A stretch of 14,143 nucleotides of DNA from Legionella sp. (GCA_004297865.1 SCSO01000002.1:1-14143), one strand, 5' to 3'. Positions 1-7,701 are shown, numbered from the stretch's first letter. Notes: generated by a model not told the origin, from the letters alone. Numbers and translations: made by a program.

Positions 1-24
1 CAAAATGCACTCTGTGAACACTCT

Positions 25-53
25 AAAAAATCATTTTTAATTCGCATGATTTT
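25..53 (-). terminator. Possible intrinsic terminator of the tRNA-Arg gene
   Basis: Read on the minus strand, an 8-bp inverted repeat (AAAATCAT / ATGATTTT; plus-strand arms 27-34 and 46-53) is followed by a run of T that partly belongs to the stem. It lies about 20 bases past the 3' end of the tRNA, where a terminator is expected. The stem is almost all A-T, so it would be weak; a chance AT-rich dyad is the alternative. Confidence 0.4.
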
Positions 54-71
54 GTAACTCATTGATTTTGC

Positions 72-148
72 TGGCGTCCCGGGCAGGATTTGAACCTGCG
101 ACCTGCCCCTTAGGAGGGGGCTGCGCTATCCAGCTGCGCCACCGGGAC
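72..148 (-). tRNA. tRNA-Arg, anticodon CCT (CCU)
   Basis: On the minus strand the sequence folds as a complete cloverleaf. The acceptor stem is GTCCCGG / CCGGGAC, the D arm has GCGC/GCGC, and the anticodon stem GCCCC/GGGGC carries the loop CTCCTAA. The T arm is GCAGG-TTCAAAT-CCTGC. The anticodon is CCT (plus-strand 112-114), which reads the AGG arginine codon. The 3' CCA is encoded (plus-strand TGG at 72-74) after discriminator base G. The anticodon arm and the identity determinants visible here fit arginine. It stands alone, with its own promoter upstream and no second tRNA beside it. Confidence 0.95.
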
Positions 149-162
149 TGATTGAGTGTGCA

Positions 163-191
163 AGTCTACCGATATCCTAAAAAAATGACAA
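163..191 (-). promoter_or_regulatory. Sigma70-type promoter of the tRNA-Arg gene
   Basis: On the minus strand a TTGTCA box (plus 186-191; 5 of 6 to TTGACA) and a TAGACT box (plus 163-168; 4 of 6 to TATAAT) are separated by exactly 17 bases. The -10 box lies 14 bases before the mature tRNA 5' end, so transcription would start with a short leader. Spacing and position both fit a stable-RNA promoter. It sits in the gap just downstream of the ETF-QO stop codon, so read-through from that gene could also reach the tRNA. Confidence 0.6.
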
Positions 192-226
192 CGATCCAAT
201 TTCAAGATTAAATTTGCGGGGTGTTA

Positions 227-1855
227 TTACATCCCGCTGTAATTAGGCCCGCCACCTCCCTCAGGAGCTTGCCAAACAATGTTTTGTCGTGGATCTTTGA
301 TATCGCAGGTTTTACAATGAATGCAGTTCTGCGCATTGATTTGTAACCGAGGTCCTTTTTCTTCTTCTACAATTTCATACACAGCAGCAGGGCAGTATCG
401 GCTTTCGGGTGAAGCATAGATTTCTAAATTAACACTAATGGCTAATTTTTGATTTTTTAATTTCAAATGACAGGGCTGGTTTTCTTCATGAAAAGTATTG
501 GAAAGAAAAACGGAAGTTAATCTATCGAAAGTCAAAACGCCATCGGGTTTAGGGTATTCTATTTTTTTAGCGTGCTTCGCTGGTTTTAAGCATTTGTAAT
601 CGGCATGATTACTCAAAGTCCAAGGCGAGTGCCCGCGACTGATATAGGTTTCAAAAGCTGCATTGATCATTCCAGGAATAAGGCCTAATTTAAAACCCGG
701 TCGGATATTGCGTACGGAATACAATTCCTTAGAGAGCCAAGATTGTTTTATTTTTTCTGGATAACGGATTAATTCAAACGGAGCGGTTTTTTCTTCTGCC
801 AATGTTTCAAAGCAAGCTTCTGCAGCCAACATGCCGGATTCCATTGCGGTATGAATCCCTTTAATCTTGGGAACATTCAAAAAGCCTGCGGCATCGCCAA
901 TTAAGGCGCCACCGGGAAAAGTTAGTTTGGGAAGAGATTGCCAACCGCCTTCATTCAAAGCACGTGCGCCATAAATTAATCGCTCGCCGCCGGTTAAAAC
1001 TGGTTTGATCAATGGATGAGTTTTAAAACGTTGTAATTCTGCAAAGGGATTAAGCCAAGGATTTTTGTAATCCAAACCCACTACGAATCCTAGCGCGACA
1101 CGTTGTTTGGATAAATGATAAATAAAAGAGCCACCGTAGGTCGCCTGATCCATAGGCCAACCTATGGTATGAATCACCGTTCCTGGCTTATGCTGCGCTG
1201 CATCGACTTGCCAAATCTCTTTAATCCCTATGCCATAGGTTTGTGGTTGACAATGATCCCGCAAATGATAATGCGCCATTAGACTTTGGCTTAATTGTCC
1301 ACGACAGCCTTCAGCAAACAAGGTTTGTTTAGCGAGTAAATGCATGCCGGGTTGATGGTTATCTGTCTCATTGCCCGATTTATCAATTCCGACACTTCCA
1401 GTTCCCACGCCTATGACTTCATTTTTATCATTGTAAAGAATCTCTGTCGCCGCAAAACCTGGATAAATTTCACAACCCAATGCTTCTGCCTGACTAGCGA
1501 GAAAAATACAAAGCTCCCCTAAACTAATGATGTAATTTCCTTCATTGTGCATAGGTGGTGGGGTAGGTAACTTAAAGGATTTGTTTCGCGTTAAGAAATA
1601 AAAGGAATCATGACTAACAGGGGTATCTAAAGGGGCTTCCTGCCAATTTTCTGGCAATAAGGCTTTTAAACTACGTGGTTCCAATACGGCACCGGAAAGA
1701 ATATGCGAGCCCACCTGCGCTCCTTTTTCTAGAATACAGACATTGAGATCGCGCTGTGCGGCTAAGGCCAGTTGTTTGAGTTTTATCGCAGCAGATAAAC
1801 CCGCAGGTCCGGCACCCACTATGATGACATCAAACTCCATAGTTTCGTGTTCCAT
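227..1855 (-). CDS. Electron transfer flavoprotein-ubiquinone oxidoreductase (ETF-QO)
   Basis: Membrane-associated flavoprotein/iron-sulfur enzyme that passes electrons from reduced ETF (from acyl-CoA and amino-acid dehydrogenases) to ubiquinone. The 542 residues match the usual bacterial length. Visible are the N-terminal dinucleotide-binding motif GAGPAG (14-19), the AEGCRG segment (181-186), the second FAD motif GDAAGFLN (320-327), and a C-terminal ferredoxin-like part. Cys488 and the CIHCKTC cluster (Cys511, 514, 517) give the four [4Fe-4S] ligands, and the protein ends in the family's GGGGPNYSGM tail. The ATG at 1855 is chosen because AAGGAG lies 5 bases upstream; an inner Met6 lacks this. 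No etfAB genes are adjacent, so the partner ETF must be encoded elsewhere. Functional assignment is very secure. Confidence 0.96.
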   Translation of the reverse strand: MEHETMEFDVIIVGAGPAGLSAAIKLKQLALAAQRDLNVCILEKGAQVGSHILSGAVLEPRSLKALLPENWQEAPLDTPVSHDSFYFLTRNKSFKLPTPPPMHNEGNYIISLGELCIFLASQAEALGCEIYPGFAATEILYNDKNEVIGVGTGSVGIDKSGNETDNHQPGMHLLAKQTLFAEGCRGQLSQSLMAHYHLRDHCQPQTYGIGIKEIWQVDAAQHKPGTVIHTIGWPMDQATYGGSFIYHLSKQRVALGFVVGLDYKNPWLNPFAELQRFKTHPLIKPVLTGGERLIYGARALNEGGWQSLPKLTFPGGALIGDAAGFLNVPKIKGIHTAMESGMLAAEACFETLAEEKTAPFELIRYPEKIKQSWLSKELYSVRNIRPGFKLGLIPGMINAAFETYISRGHSPWTLSNHADYKCLKPAKHAKKIEYPKPDGVLTFDRLTSVFLSNTFHEENQPCHLKLKNQKLAISVNLEIYASPESRYCPAAVYEIVEEEKGPRLQINAQNCIHCKTCDIKDPRQNIVWQAPEGGGGPNYSGM

Positions 1856-1886
1856 ACGAGCTCCTTGGTATAAAAAGTAAAATGAT

Positions 1887-1906
1887 CGCTTTAATACGCT
1901 TTAAGA
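1887..1906 (-). promoter_or_regulatory. Tandem 10-bp repeats upstream of ETF-QO, possible operator
   Basis: On the minus strand the octamer TTAAAGCG occurs twice with a 10-bp period (plus-strand CGCTTTAA at 1887-1894 and 1897-1904), just upstream of the ETF-QO ribosome site. One helical-turn spacing is what a protein binding two same-face half-sites would need. No convincing -10/-35 pair was found around it. That it is an operator is inference; a chance duplication in AT-rich DNA is possible. Confidence 0.25.
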
Positions 1907-2023
1907 TCAAGAGGATAAGCATTCTCCTTGTTTTTTTACTATACTTTTTACATCAAACTGTGTTTTATTCGAACTTATGGTTTATAAAATACAAAAAATT
2001 ATTAAAGGGTCTCTGGTAAGCTT

Positions 2024-3820
2024 ATGAATAATCAAAAAAATGCTCCATTTCCCAAAAAACTCGGCCTATTTTTTTGGCATTTTATTAAACAACGCCCAGT
2101 CGCGTTTACTATCTTTTTATTAGCTCCCATCAGTATGGTTCTAGAGAATAATGCTATTCCCTATGCCCTAAAAATGATTGTAGACGCCTTAGATTCGCAT
2201 AGCCCTGGTCAAAACGTCTTTAAATTAGTTGCCCCAGCCTTATTGCTAGGCGGAGGCGCTTGGCTGGTGTTGATTTTAATATTGCGTTTACAAGATTGGT
2301 GGCAGGCCTATGTGTTACCGAAGTTTCAAGCGGATGTACGCATGGCGGTTTTCGATTATTTAACCAAGCAATCGTATCATTATTTTTCCAATCAAATGGC
2401 GGGTAGCTTAGCCAACAAAGTCAACGATTTGCCGCGTGCGTTAGATTCTATCTTTATGATCATTACTTGGTATGCCATTGCGGCCATTTCCTCCATCGTT
2501 GTGGCTTTGCTTTTAATGTTAACTATTAATTATTGGTTTGCCTTAGTGTTATTAACGTGGATAGTGATTCAATTATTCATCAGTTATTATGCTTCTGCTA
2601 AAGTAGACCAACACTCCATAGAAAATGCAGAAGATAAAAGTGAATTAAGCGGAAAAATTGTCGATAGTTTAAGTAATTCCAATGCAGTAAGACTTTTTTC
2701 GCGCGCACGCGATGAAGTCGCTTATGTAGGTAAGAGCCAGGAAAAGGAAAAAACGAGTAATATTCGTTTGTCCATTTACATGAATTTATTCCGTTTGTAT
2801 CTCGATATTCCAGTGACTATTATGCTGACCGTTATGGTTTATCTGTTATTAACTTTCTGGCAAAAAGGACTGATCACCACTGGGGATTTCGTTTTTATCT
2901 TTAATGTGTCTTTAGCGATCATGACGCAAATTTGGTACCTCTGTCATGCTATGGCGGAATTATTTAGAGAAATTGGGATTGCCCGACAAGCCATTGCCTT
3001 AATGAGTGTACCTATTGAAGTAGAAGATGTTCCCAATGCGCAAGAATTGAAAGTGACTGATGGACGAATCGAATTTGAAAATGTGACTTTCCATTACAGT
3101 ATGGGTAAAAAGATTTTTGAAAACAAAACCGTAGTCATTGAACCTAAGCAACGAGTAGGTTTAGTGGGTTATTCGGGCAGTGGCAAGACCACGTTTATTC
3201 ATTTAATTTTGCGTTTTTTTGATGTGGAATCTGGACGTATTTTGATCGATGCCCAAGATATTAGCGAGGTCACGCAAGCGTCATTGCATACTGCGATTAG
3301 TATGATTCCGCAAGATACTACGTTATTCCATCGTACTATAATGGAAAACATTCGTTATGGTAATCCCCAAGCGACGGATGAAGAAGTGATTACGGCTTCC
3401 AAAAAAGCCTGTTGTGATCATTTTATTTCTTTATTACCTGAAGGTTACGATACCATGGTGGGAGATAGGGGAGTGAAATTGTCGGGTGGTCAACGACAAC
3501 GTATTGCGATTGCACGGGCTGTTTTGAAAAATTCGAATATCATCATCCTAGATGAAGCTACTTCGCAATTAGATTCTTTAACTGAGGAAGCCATTCATAA
3601 TTCGCTTTGGGAATTGATGGAAGGTAAAACCACTATAGTCATTGCTCACCGTTTAGCAACATTGTTAAATATGGATAGAATTTTAGTGTTCGCTGAAGGA
3701 AAAATTGTTGAAGATGGAACCCATGCTGAATTAGTTGCGCAAAATGGTCTTTATAAATCCATGTGGGATGCGCAAGTTGGTGGATTCTTACCTGAATTGG
3801 ATAATGAACTGGATGATTAA
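2024..3820 (+). CDS. Fused ABC exporter (permease plus ATPase), MsbA/MdlB-like
   Basis: Inner-membrane ABC half-transporter of the exporter type; it should work as a homodimer or heterodimer. Hydrophobic segments near residues 26-42, 67-88, 142-187 and 262-307 form the membrane domain. The ATPase part has Walker A GYSGSGKTT (382-390, Lys388), a Q-loop Gln430, signature LSGGQ (486-490), Walker B IIILDE (506-511) and switch His542. All catalytic residues are intact. The 598-residue length suits the family. The shine-Dalgarno is weak (GGTAAG before ATG 2024). The next gene starts one base past the stop, suggesting co-transcription with the DUF2845 and inhibitor genes. Substrate (lipid, peptide or drug) cannot be told from the sequence. 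Confidence 0.9.
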   Translation: MNNQKNAPFPKKLGLFFWHFIKQRPVAFTIFLLAPISMVLENNAIPYALKMIVDALDSHSPGQNVFKLVAPALLLGGGAWLVLILILRLQDWWQAYVLPKFQADVRMAVFDYLTKQSYHYFSNQMAGSLANKVNDLPRALDSIFMIITWYAIAAISSIVVALLLMLTINYWFALVLLTWIVIQLFISYYASAKVDQHSIENAEDKSELSGKIVDSLSNSNAVRLFSRARDEVAYVGKSQEKEKTSNIRLSIYMNLFRLYLDIPVTIMLTVMVYLLLTFWQKGLITTGDFVFIFNVSLAIMTQIWYLCHAMAELFREIGIARQAIALMSVPIEVEDVPNAQELKVTDGRIEFENVTFHYSMGKKIFENKTVVIEPKQRVGLVGYSGSGKTTFIHLILRFFDVESGRILIDAQDISEVTQASLHTAISMIPQDTTLFHRTIMENIRYGNPQATDEEVITASKKACCDHFISLLPEGYDTMVGDRGVKLSGGQRQRIAIARAVLKNSNIIILDEATSQLDSLTEEAIHNSLWELMEGKTTIVIAHRLATLLNMDRILVFAEGKIVEDGTHAELVAQNGLYKSMWDAQVGGFLPELDNELDD

Positions 3821-3821
3821 T

Positions 3822-4139
3822 ATGAAACGATTTAGTTTTTTAATACTAGTTCTATGTTTGTTCTTGAGCGAGATGGCTATGGCTATGCGCTGTGGTTCGC
3901 AATTGGTTTCTGAAGGAGATGAGCAATACACGGTTCTTTCTAAATGCGGCGAGCCTTTAGATAAAGAAATGTTTGAACAAACCACACCCGTGTATAATTA
4001 TGCGGGATACCAAATAGGCACGAACACGACCATTGTTGAACGTTGGATTTATCAAAAATCATCCGCAGACTTTCAATACGTTTTAATTTTTGATCAGGGT
4101 ATAGTGAAAGAAATTCAAACCAATCGTAATCAGTATTAA
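3822..4139 (+). CDS. Small exported DUF2845-family protein
   Basis: A 105-residue protein starting at the ATG at 3822, one base after the ABC-transporter stop. A longer reading frame from 3735 would overlap the transporter and hide the signal peptide, so it is rejected. Residues 1-21 form a signal peptide (MKR, hydrophobic core, AMA cleavage site). The mature part opens with MRCGSQLVSEGD and has KCGEP, giving a Cys24/Cys42 pair that may form a disulfide; this pattern is typical of DUF2845. The family function is unknown. GGAT in the end of the upstream gene may serve as ribosome site, so translation is probably coupled. The gene lies 20 bases before a secreted protease inhibitor, suggesting both act outside the cytoplasm. 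Confidence 0.8.
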   Translation: MKRFSFLILVLCLFLSEMAMAMRCGSQLVSEGDEQYTVLSKCGEPLDKEMFEQTTPVYNYAGYQIGTNTTIVERWIYQKSSADFQYVLIFDQGIVKEIQTNRNQY

Positions 4140-4159
4140 TTTACCACTTAGGATAATTC

Positions 4160-4519
4160 ATGAAAAAAATAATTGGACTTTTTTTACTTGGCTTTAGCGT
4201 CATGGCGCATGCTGCTAATGATTCACAGTTGACTGTGAAGAAGGGGAGTGGTGATTTTGTCGTTAATTTAGCTGCTAATCCAACGACAGGTTTTCAATGG
4301 AAAGTGATGCAGTATGATCAAAGTATTTTGCGTTTGAAGAGTAGTGTGTATCAAAAGAATAGTAGTAAGTTAATTGGTTCGGGTGGGCAAATGGTATTTA
4401 CTTTTGGGTTGAAAAAAGGAGCGAGTTATCCGAGTAAGACGAATATTCTTTTTCAATATGCTAGACCTTGGGAAAAGGTCGGGGCGACTCAACAAAAGGT
4501 GGTAGTGTATTTGAAATAA
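4160..4519 (+). CDS. Chagasin-type inhibitor of cysteine peptidases (I42 family), exported
   Basis: A 119-residue protein with a signal peptide cleaved near AHA (16-18). The mature domain shows the three inhibitory loop motifs of the chagasin/ICP family in the right order: NPTTGF (40-45), GSGG (73-76) and RPW (102-104). In characterised members these loops plug the active site of papain-like cysteine peptidases. An AGGA ribosome site precedes ATG 4160. In bacteria such proteins sit in the periplasm or are released; the target may be an endogenous or a host/predator cathepsin-like enzyme, which cannot be told here. It is likely the last gene of the ABC transporter-DUF2845-inhibitor cluster. 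Family call is strong from the loops; the target is unknown. Confidence 0.88.
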   Translation: MKKIIGLFLLGFSVMAHAANDSQLTVKKGSGDFVVNLAANPTTGFQWKVMQYDQSILRLKSSVYQKNSSKLIGSGGQMVFTFGLKKGASYPSKTNILFQYARPWEKVGATQQKVVVYLK

Positions 4520-4520
4520 T

Positions 4521-4713
4521 TGTTGGTTGGGTCGTGACCCATAGCCGTCAGGCTAAGCGATATATCAATCGAGTCTTTCCCGCGAAGGCGGGAATCCATC
4601 CCTAATTTAGTTCAATACCCATGCAGGAATGGATCTCCGCCTTCGCGGAGATGACACCATAATCAAGTGTTTAAAATTGGACATCGAAACTACTTAACCT
4701 GACGGCTATGGGT
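4521..4713. repeat. Composite inverted-repeat element between icp and maeA (MITE/BIME-like)
   Basis: The core is bounded by 21-bp inverted arms at 4537-4557 and 4693-4713 that match at 20 of 21 positions. The right arm ends at the base before the maeA stop codon. Inside are two head-to-head copies of a 23-bp palindromic unit: 4577-4599 (hairpin TTCCCGC-GAAG-GCGGGAA) and 4629-4651 (hairpin TCTCCGC-CTTC-GCGGAGA on this strand). The two copies differ only at positions that pair with each other. The left flank 4521-4542 resembles the repeat unit at 12941-12962 at 19 of 22 positions, with a GGGTC-GT-GACCC hairpin. It holds no gene, and its hairpins could slow transcription from both convergent genes. 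Confidence 0.75.
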
Positions 4714-6438
4714 TTACCTCGCCTTCGTCGTATACCTAAACGGCAAATACCTGGGCTCCCAAAACAACTCCTCAACCAATTTTTTCAAATCCTTATCTTG
4801 ATTCTGTTGCGCATAACCCGTATCAATAGCACATTGTGCAACCGCTACAGCAATAGCCTTAGCTACTGTTTGTGCATCATCTAAAGAGGGTAATAAAGGT
4901 AAGAAACTATCTTTTTTGCTCGGTGCGAATTGAGCTAAAGTTTTTGCGGCAGCGAAGATCATTTCAGTGGTTAAGCGGCGCGCAGAAACGGCCAAAACGC
5001 CGGAACCGATTCCGGGAAAGACCAACGCATTATTGCATTGTGCAATTTGTACCATGCGGTTTTGATATTCTACTGGAGGGAAAGCTGTACCGGTCGCGAT
5101 GAGAGCTTTACCTTTACTCCAAGCCAAGATATTTGCCGGTTGCGCTTCGCATTTTTCATCGGGATTAGATAAAGGAAAAATAATTGGACGTTCGCAATGG
5201 GCACTCATCAATTCTACAAGATCCTGCGAAAACGCTCCCGTTTGTGCCGAGCAGCCTATAAGAATGGTGGGTTTAACATGACGAACGGTATCGGTTAACG
5301 AAGGGTGTTGTTTATCGTTAATCGCCCAATTTTGCACGTCACTGGTTTCTCGAGCGTAAGGAATTTGTGCTTCCGTTAAGTCTGTATCCGTCTTAAGTAA
5401 TAAACCTTGACGATCAATCAACCAAAAACGTTTATGAGCTTCTTCACTAGACAATCCTAAACGGATCATGGCATCAACGATTTGATCACTAATACCAGTT
5501 CCAGCTGAACCTGCACCAAAGACCACAATCTGTTGTTGATCTAAAGTGGATCCCGTCACATCACAGGCTGCTAATAATGCAGCGAGGGTAACTGCACCAG
5601 TACCTTGAATATCATCATTGAAAGTACAGAGTTCATCTTGGAATTGATCTAAAATACGACGAGCATTTCCGCGACCAAAATCTTCCCAATGCAAGAAAGC
5701 ATTAGGGAATTGCTGTTTAATTTCATTAACAAAGGTAGCAATCAAATCATCGTATTCTGCGTTATTAATACGTGGATGACGACAACCCAAATACATAGGA
5801 TCATCTAATAAATCTTGATTGTTAGTTCCCACGTCTAAGAAAACAGGTAGGGTACGAGTTGGATCGATGCCGCCACATAAACTATAGACCATGAGTTTAG
5901 CCACAGGAATATCCATGCCGCCAATGCCTTGATCACCAATACCTAAAACTCCTTCACCATCGGTAACTACGATCAAATCCACTTCGGGGTTGGAGCGATT
6001 TTCTATAATTTCTTTAATATACTTTTTATCGTAATGAGAAATATATAAACCACGTGGTTGACGATATTCATGGCTAAAGCGCTTCACTGCGGTACCCACA
6101 ATAGGCGTATAAATAGTAGGTAACATTTCGCCTAAATGACGATTTAAAAGTTTGTAAAATATAATTTGATTTTTATCATGTAAATTATTCAAATAAATAT
6201 TTTGTTGTAAACGGGTGTTGTAACTAGAGAATTGTAAATAAGCTCGTTTTACCTGCTCATCTAGAGTTTCTACTCTATAAGGTAATTTCCCTAAAAGACC
6301 AAAAGCTTTACGCTCTTCCAGAGTAAAAGCGGTACCTTTATTGAGTTGGGGAATAGTTAATAAAGGTTTTCCACAGAGTGAGGTTTCTATATATAACTCA
6401 CCAGTGGCCTGGTCGCGGTTCAGTTTAAAATCAAGCAT
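4714..6438 (-). CDS. maeA: NAD-dependent malic enzyme (oxaloacetate-decarboxylating)
   Basis: Cytoplasmic enzyme that oxidatively decarboxylates malate to pyruvate and CO2 with NAD(P)+. The 574 residues fit the long MaeA/SfcA class, which resembles the eukaryotic enzymes. Catalytic Tyr110 (PTIYTP) and Lys181 (IPVAKL), metal ligands Glu252, Asp253 and Asp276 (WEDF, FNDDIQGT), the GDGE-like TDGEGVLGIGDQG loop (159-171) and a nucleotide-binding motif GAGSAGTG (308-315) are all present. The offsets between them match those of the well-studied human enzyme. The ATG at 6438 has GAAGG five bases upstream. It has its own promoter divergent from the lipoprotein-surE block and is convergent with the inhibitor gene. 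NAD rather than NADP preference is inferred from subfamily only. Confidence 0.95.
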   Translation of the reverse strand: MLDFKLNRDQATGELYIETSLCGKPLLTIPQLNKGTAFTLEERKAFGLLGKLPYRVETLDEQVKRAYLQFSSYNTRLQQNIYLNNLHDKNQIIFYKLLNRHLGEMLPTIYTPIVGTAVKRFSHEYRQPRGLYISHYDKKYIKEIIENRSNPEVDLIVVTDGEGVLGIGDQGIGGMDIPVAKLMVYSLCGGIDPTRTLPVFLDVGTNNQDLLDDPMYLGCRHPRINNAEYDDLIATFVNEIKQQFPNAFLHWEDFGRGNARRILDQFQDELCTFNDDIQGTGAVTLAALLAACDVTGSTLDQQQIVVFGAGSAGTGISDQIVDAMIRLGLSSEEAHKRFWLIDRQGLLLKTDTDLTEAQIPYARETSDVQNWAINDKQHPSLTDTVRHVKPTILIGCSAQTGAFSQDLVELMSAHCERPIIFPLSNPDEKCEAQPANILAWSKGKALIATGTAFPPVEYQNRMVQIAQCNNALVFPGIGSGVLAVSARRLTTEMIFAAAKTLAQFAPSKKDSFLPLLPSLDDAQTVAKAIAVAVAQCAIDTGYAQQNQDKDLKKLVEELFWEPRYLPFRYTTKAR

Positions 6439-6461
6439 AGGGCCTTCTTATTTAGGATAGC

Positions 6462-6509
6462 GTTACGTCGTAACAGGTGATAATATCGACTTTTTGTAGT
6501 TTACATCAA
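6462..6509 (-). promoter_or_regulatory. maeA promoter with a dyad at the start site
   Basis: On the minus strand TTGATG (plus 6504-6509; 4 of 6) and TATTAT (plus 6480-6485; 5 of 6) are 18 bases apart. The start would fall near 6473, inside the 13-bp dyad GTTAC-GTC-GTAAC (6462-6474). A dyad over the start site is a usual repressor position. The -35 box overlaps the ribosome site of the divergent lipoprotein gene (AAGAGG, 6508-6513). The promoter call is moderate; the operator role is inference. Confidence 0.45.
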
Positions 6510-6519
6510 GAGGTTGTGA

Positions 6520-6900
6520 ATGAATAAGTATGTGATGGTGATTGTATTAATGCTAGGCCTCACTTCTTGCAGCGAAAAGAATGAACACTATTATCTCACT
6601 CATCCTGAAGCCTTACTCAGCGCAGTAAAAGCTTGTCCAGTACAGCAATCCCAAGGATTAACTTGCTCTCAACTGTCTGAATTAGCCAATCGTTTAAATA
6701 TTTTAGCTTATCAACTTCAATACAGTCCCCAAGGTTTTGGAGTTAAAATTCTATCTTTACAACAAACACTTTCCAGCCAAGCACTTGAGATTGAAAAGAA
6801 CGCTGCAAACGCTGAATTAAAAGCGAGCATGGCTCTTAATCAAAAGGATTTAGCCGACCGTTTAGCGGTGGTTAAATGGTTAGAATCACCTAAGAGTTAA
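6520..6900 (+). CDS. Small lipoprotein, EexN-like N-terminal motif, upstream of surE
   Basis: A 126-residue protein with a lipoprotein signal: hydrophobic stretch 4-14 and lipobox LTSC with Cys17 as lipidation site. The next residue is Ser, so outer-membrane sorting is likely. The mature part has EHYYLTHPE (22-30) followed by Cys39 and Cys49. This arrangement resembles the EexN entry-exclusion lipoprotein family (YYLAHP then spaced Cys), though the rest is an amphipathic, Ala/Gln-rich and probably coiled helix (about 75-120). AAGAGG lies 6 bases before the ATG. The gene ends 2 bases before surE, so it belongs to that operon. Function is not known; the EexN link is a tentative reading, and its place in a chromosomal stress operon argues against a plain plasmid-exclusion role. 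Confidence 0.8.
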   Translation: MNKYVMVIVLMLGLTSCSEKNEHYYLTHPEALLSAVKACPVQQSQGLTCSQLSELANRLNILAYQLQYSPQGFGVKILSLQQTLSSQALEIEKNAANAELKASMALNQKDLADRLAVVKWLESPKS

Positions 6901-6902
6901 AC

Positions 6903-7676
6903 ATGAGAATATTAATCAGTAATGATGATGGCGTTTTAGCCCCAGGAATTCGTGAATTGGCTAAAATTTTAGCAGAGGTCGCTGAAGTGATAGTAATAGC
7001 TCCGGATAGAAATCATAGTGGAGCGAGTAATTCTTTGACCCTAAGACAACCGGTTCGTCTTAGAGAATTAGATAATGGTCATTATAGTGTGGAAGGAACA
7101 CCTACCGATTGTGTCCATTTAGCACTCACTGGTTTTATTGAAGCTCCAGTAGACCTGGTGGTTTCTGGGATGAATGAAGGCGCTAATTTAGGGGACGATG
7201 TCCTTTATTCAGGAACCGTCGCAGCTGCAATGGAAGGGCGGCATCTAGGATTACCGGCTATTGCTATTTCCATGGTAGGAGAAAATATTCAACATTACGC
7301 AACCGGCGCACAAATTGCTAAACAATTAGTCTCGCAAATTACTACACATCAATGGCCTGCTCAGACTATATTAAACATTAATGTCCCCGATTTACCCTTA
7401 GAAGAGATTAAAGGTATTCAAGTCACCCGTTTAGGCGCGCGACATGCCGCAGAACCTATAGTCAAAGAACATGACCCCCGAGGAAGACCTATGTATTGGA
7501 TTGGACCTCCTGGACCAGAAGCGGACGCAGGGATAGGGACAGATTTTCATGCGGTAAATTCAGGTTATGTGTCCATTACCCCCCTCCATTTGGATCTAAC
7601 TCATTATAAAATGTTTGATCAGTTATCTCAGTGGGTGAATGGAATTAATTATCATGCTGAATGCCCCCTCGTTTAA
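6903..7676 (+). CDS. surE: 5'/3'-nucleotidase SurE (survival protein E)
   Basis: Cytoplasmic metal-dependent phosphatase acting on nucleoside 5'- and 3'-monophosphates and short polyphosphate, linked to stationary-phase survival. The N-terminus MRILISNDDG gives metal ligands Asp8 and Asp9; Ser39 (NHSGASNS) and Asn91 (SGMNEGANLGDD) complete the site. The 257-residue length is normal. It starts 2 bases after the lipoprotein stop, so translation is likely coupled; no separate strong ribosome site is seen. In many gammaproteobacteria pcm follows surE; here nlpD follows directly after 25 bases, with no trace of pcm. Highly secure call. Confidence 0.97.
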   Translation: MRILISNDDGVLAPGIRELAKILAEVAEVIVIAPDRNHSGASNSLTLRQPVRLRELDNGHYSVEGTPTDCVHLALTGFIEAPVDLVVSGMNEGANLGDDVLYSGTVAAAMEGRHLGLPAIAISMVGENIQHYATGAQIAKQLVSQITTHQWPAQTILNINVPDLPLEEIKGIQVTRLGARHAAEPIVKEHDPRGRPMYWIGPPGPEADAGIGTDFHAVNSGYVSITPLHLDLTHYKMFDQLSQWVNGINYHAECPLV

Positions 7677-7701
7677 TAAATGATTTATTTGAGATTTTAA
7701 G

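Noticed and set aside
72..148. Genomic island insertion at the tRNA-Arg gene
   Set aside because: No integrase and no duplicated tRNA 3' end were seen in the window; the neighbour is a core metabolic gene.
3735..3821. Longer start for the DUF2845 gene
   Set aside because: It would overlap the ABC transporter by 86 bases and bury the signal peptide; ATG 3822 gives a clean exported protein.
7675..7689. AATAAA-TGA-TTTATT hairpin after surE as terminator
   Set aside because: All A-T, six pairs, three-base loop and no T-run; too weak, and nlpD likely shares the transcript.
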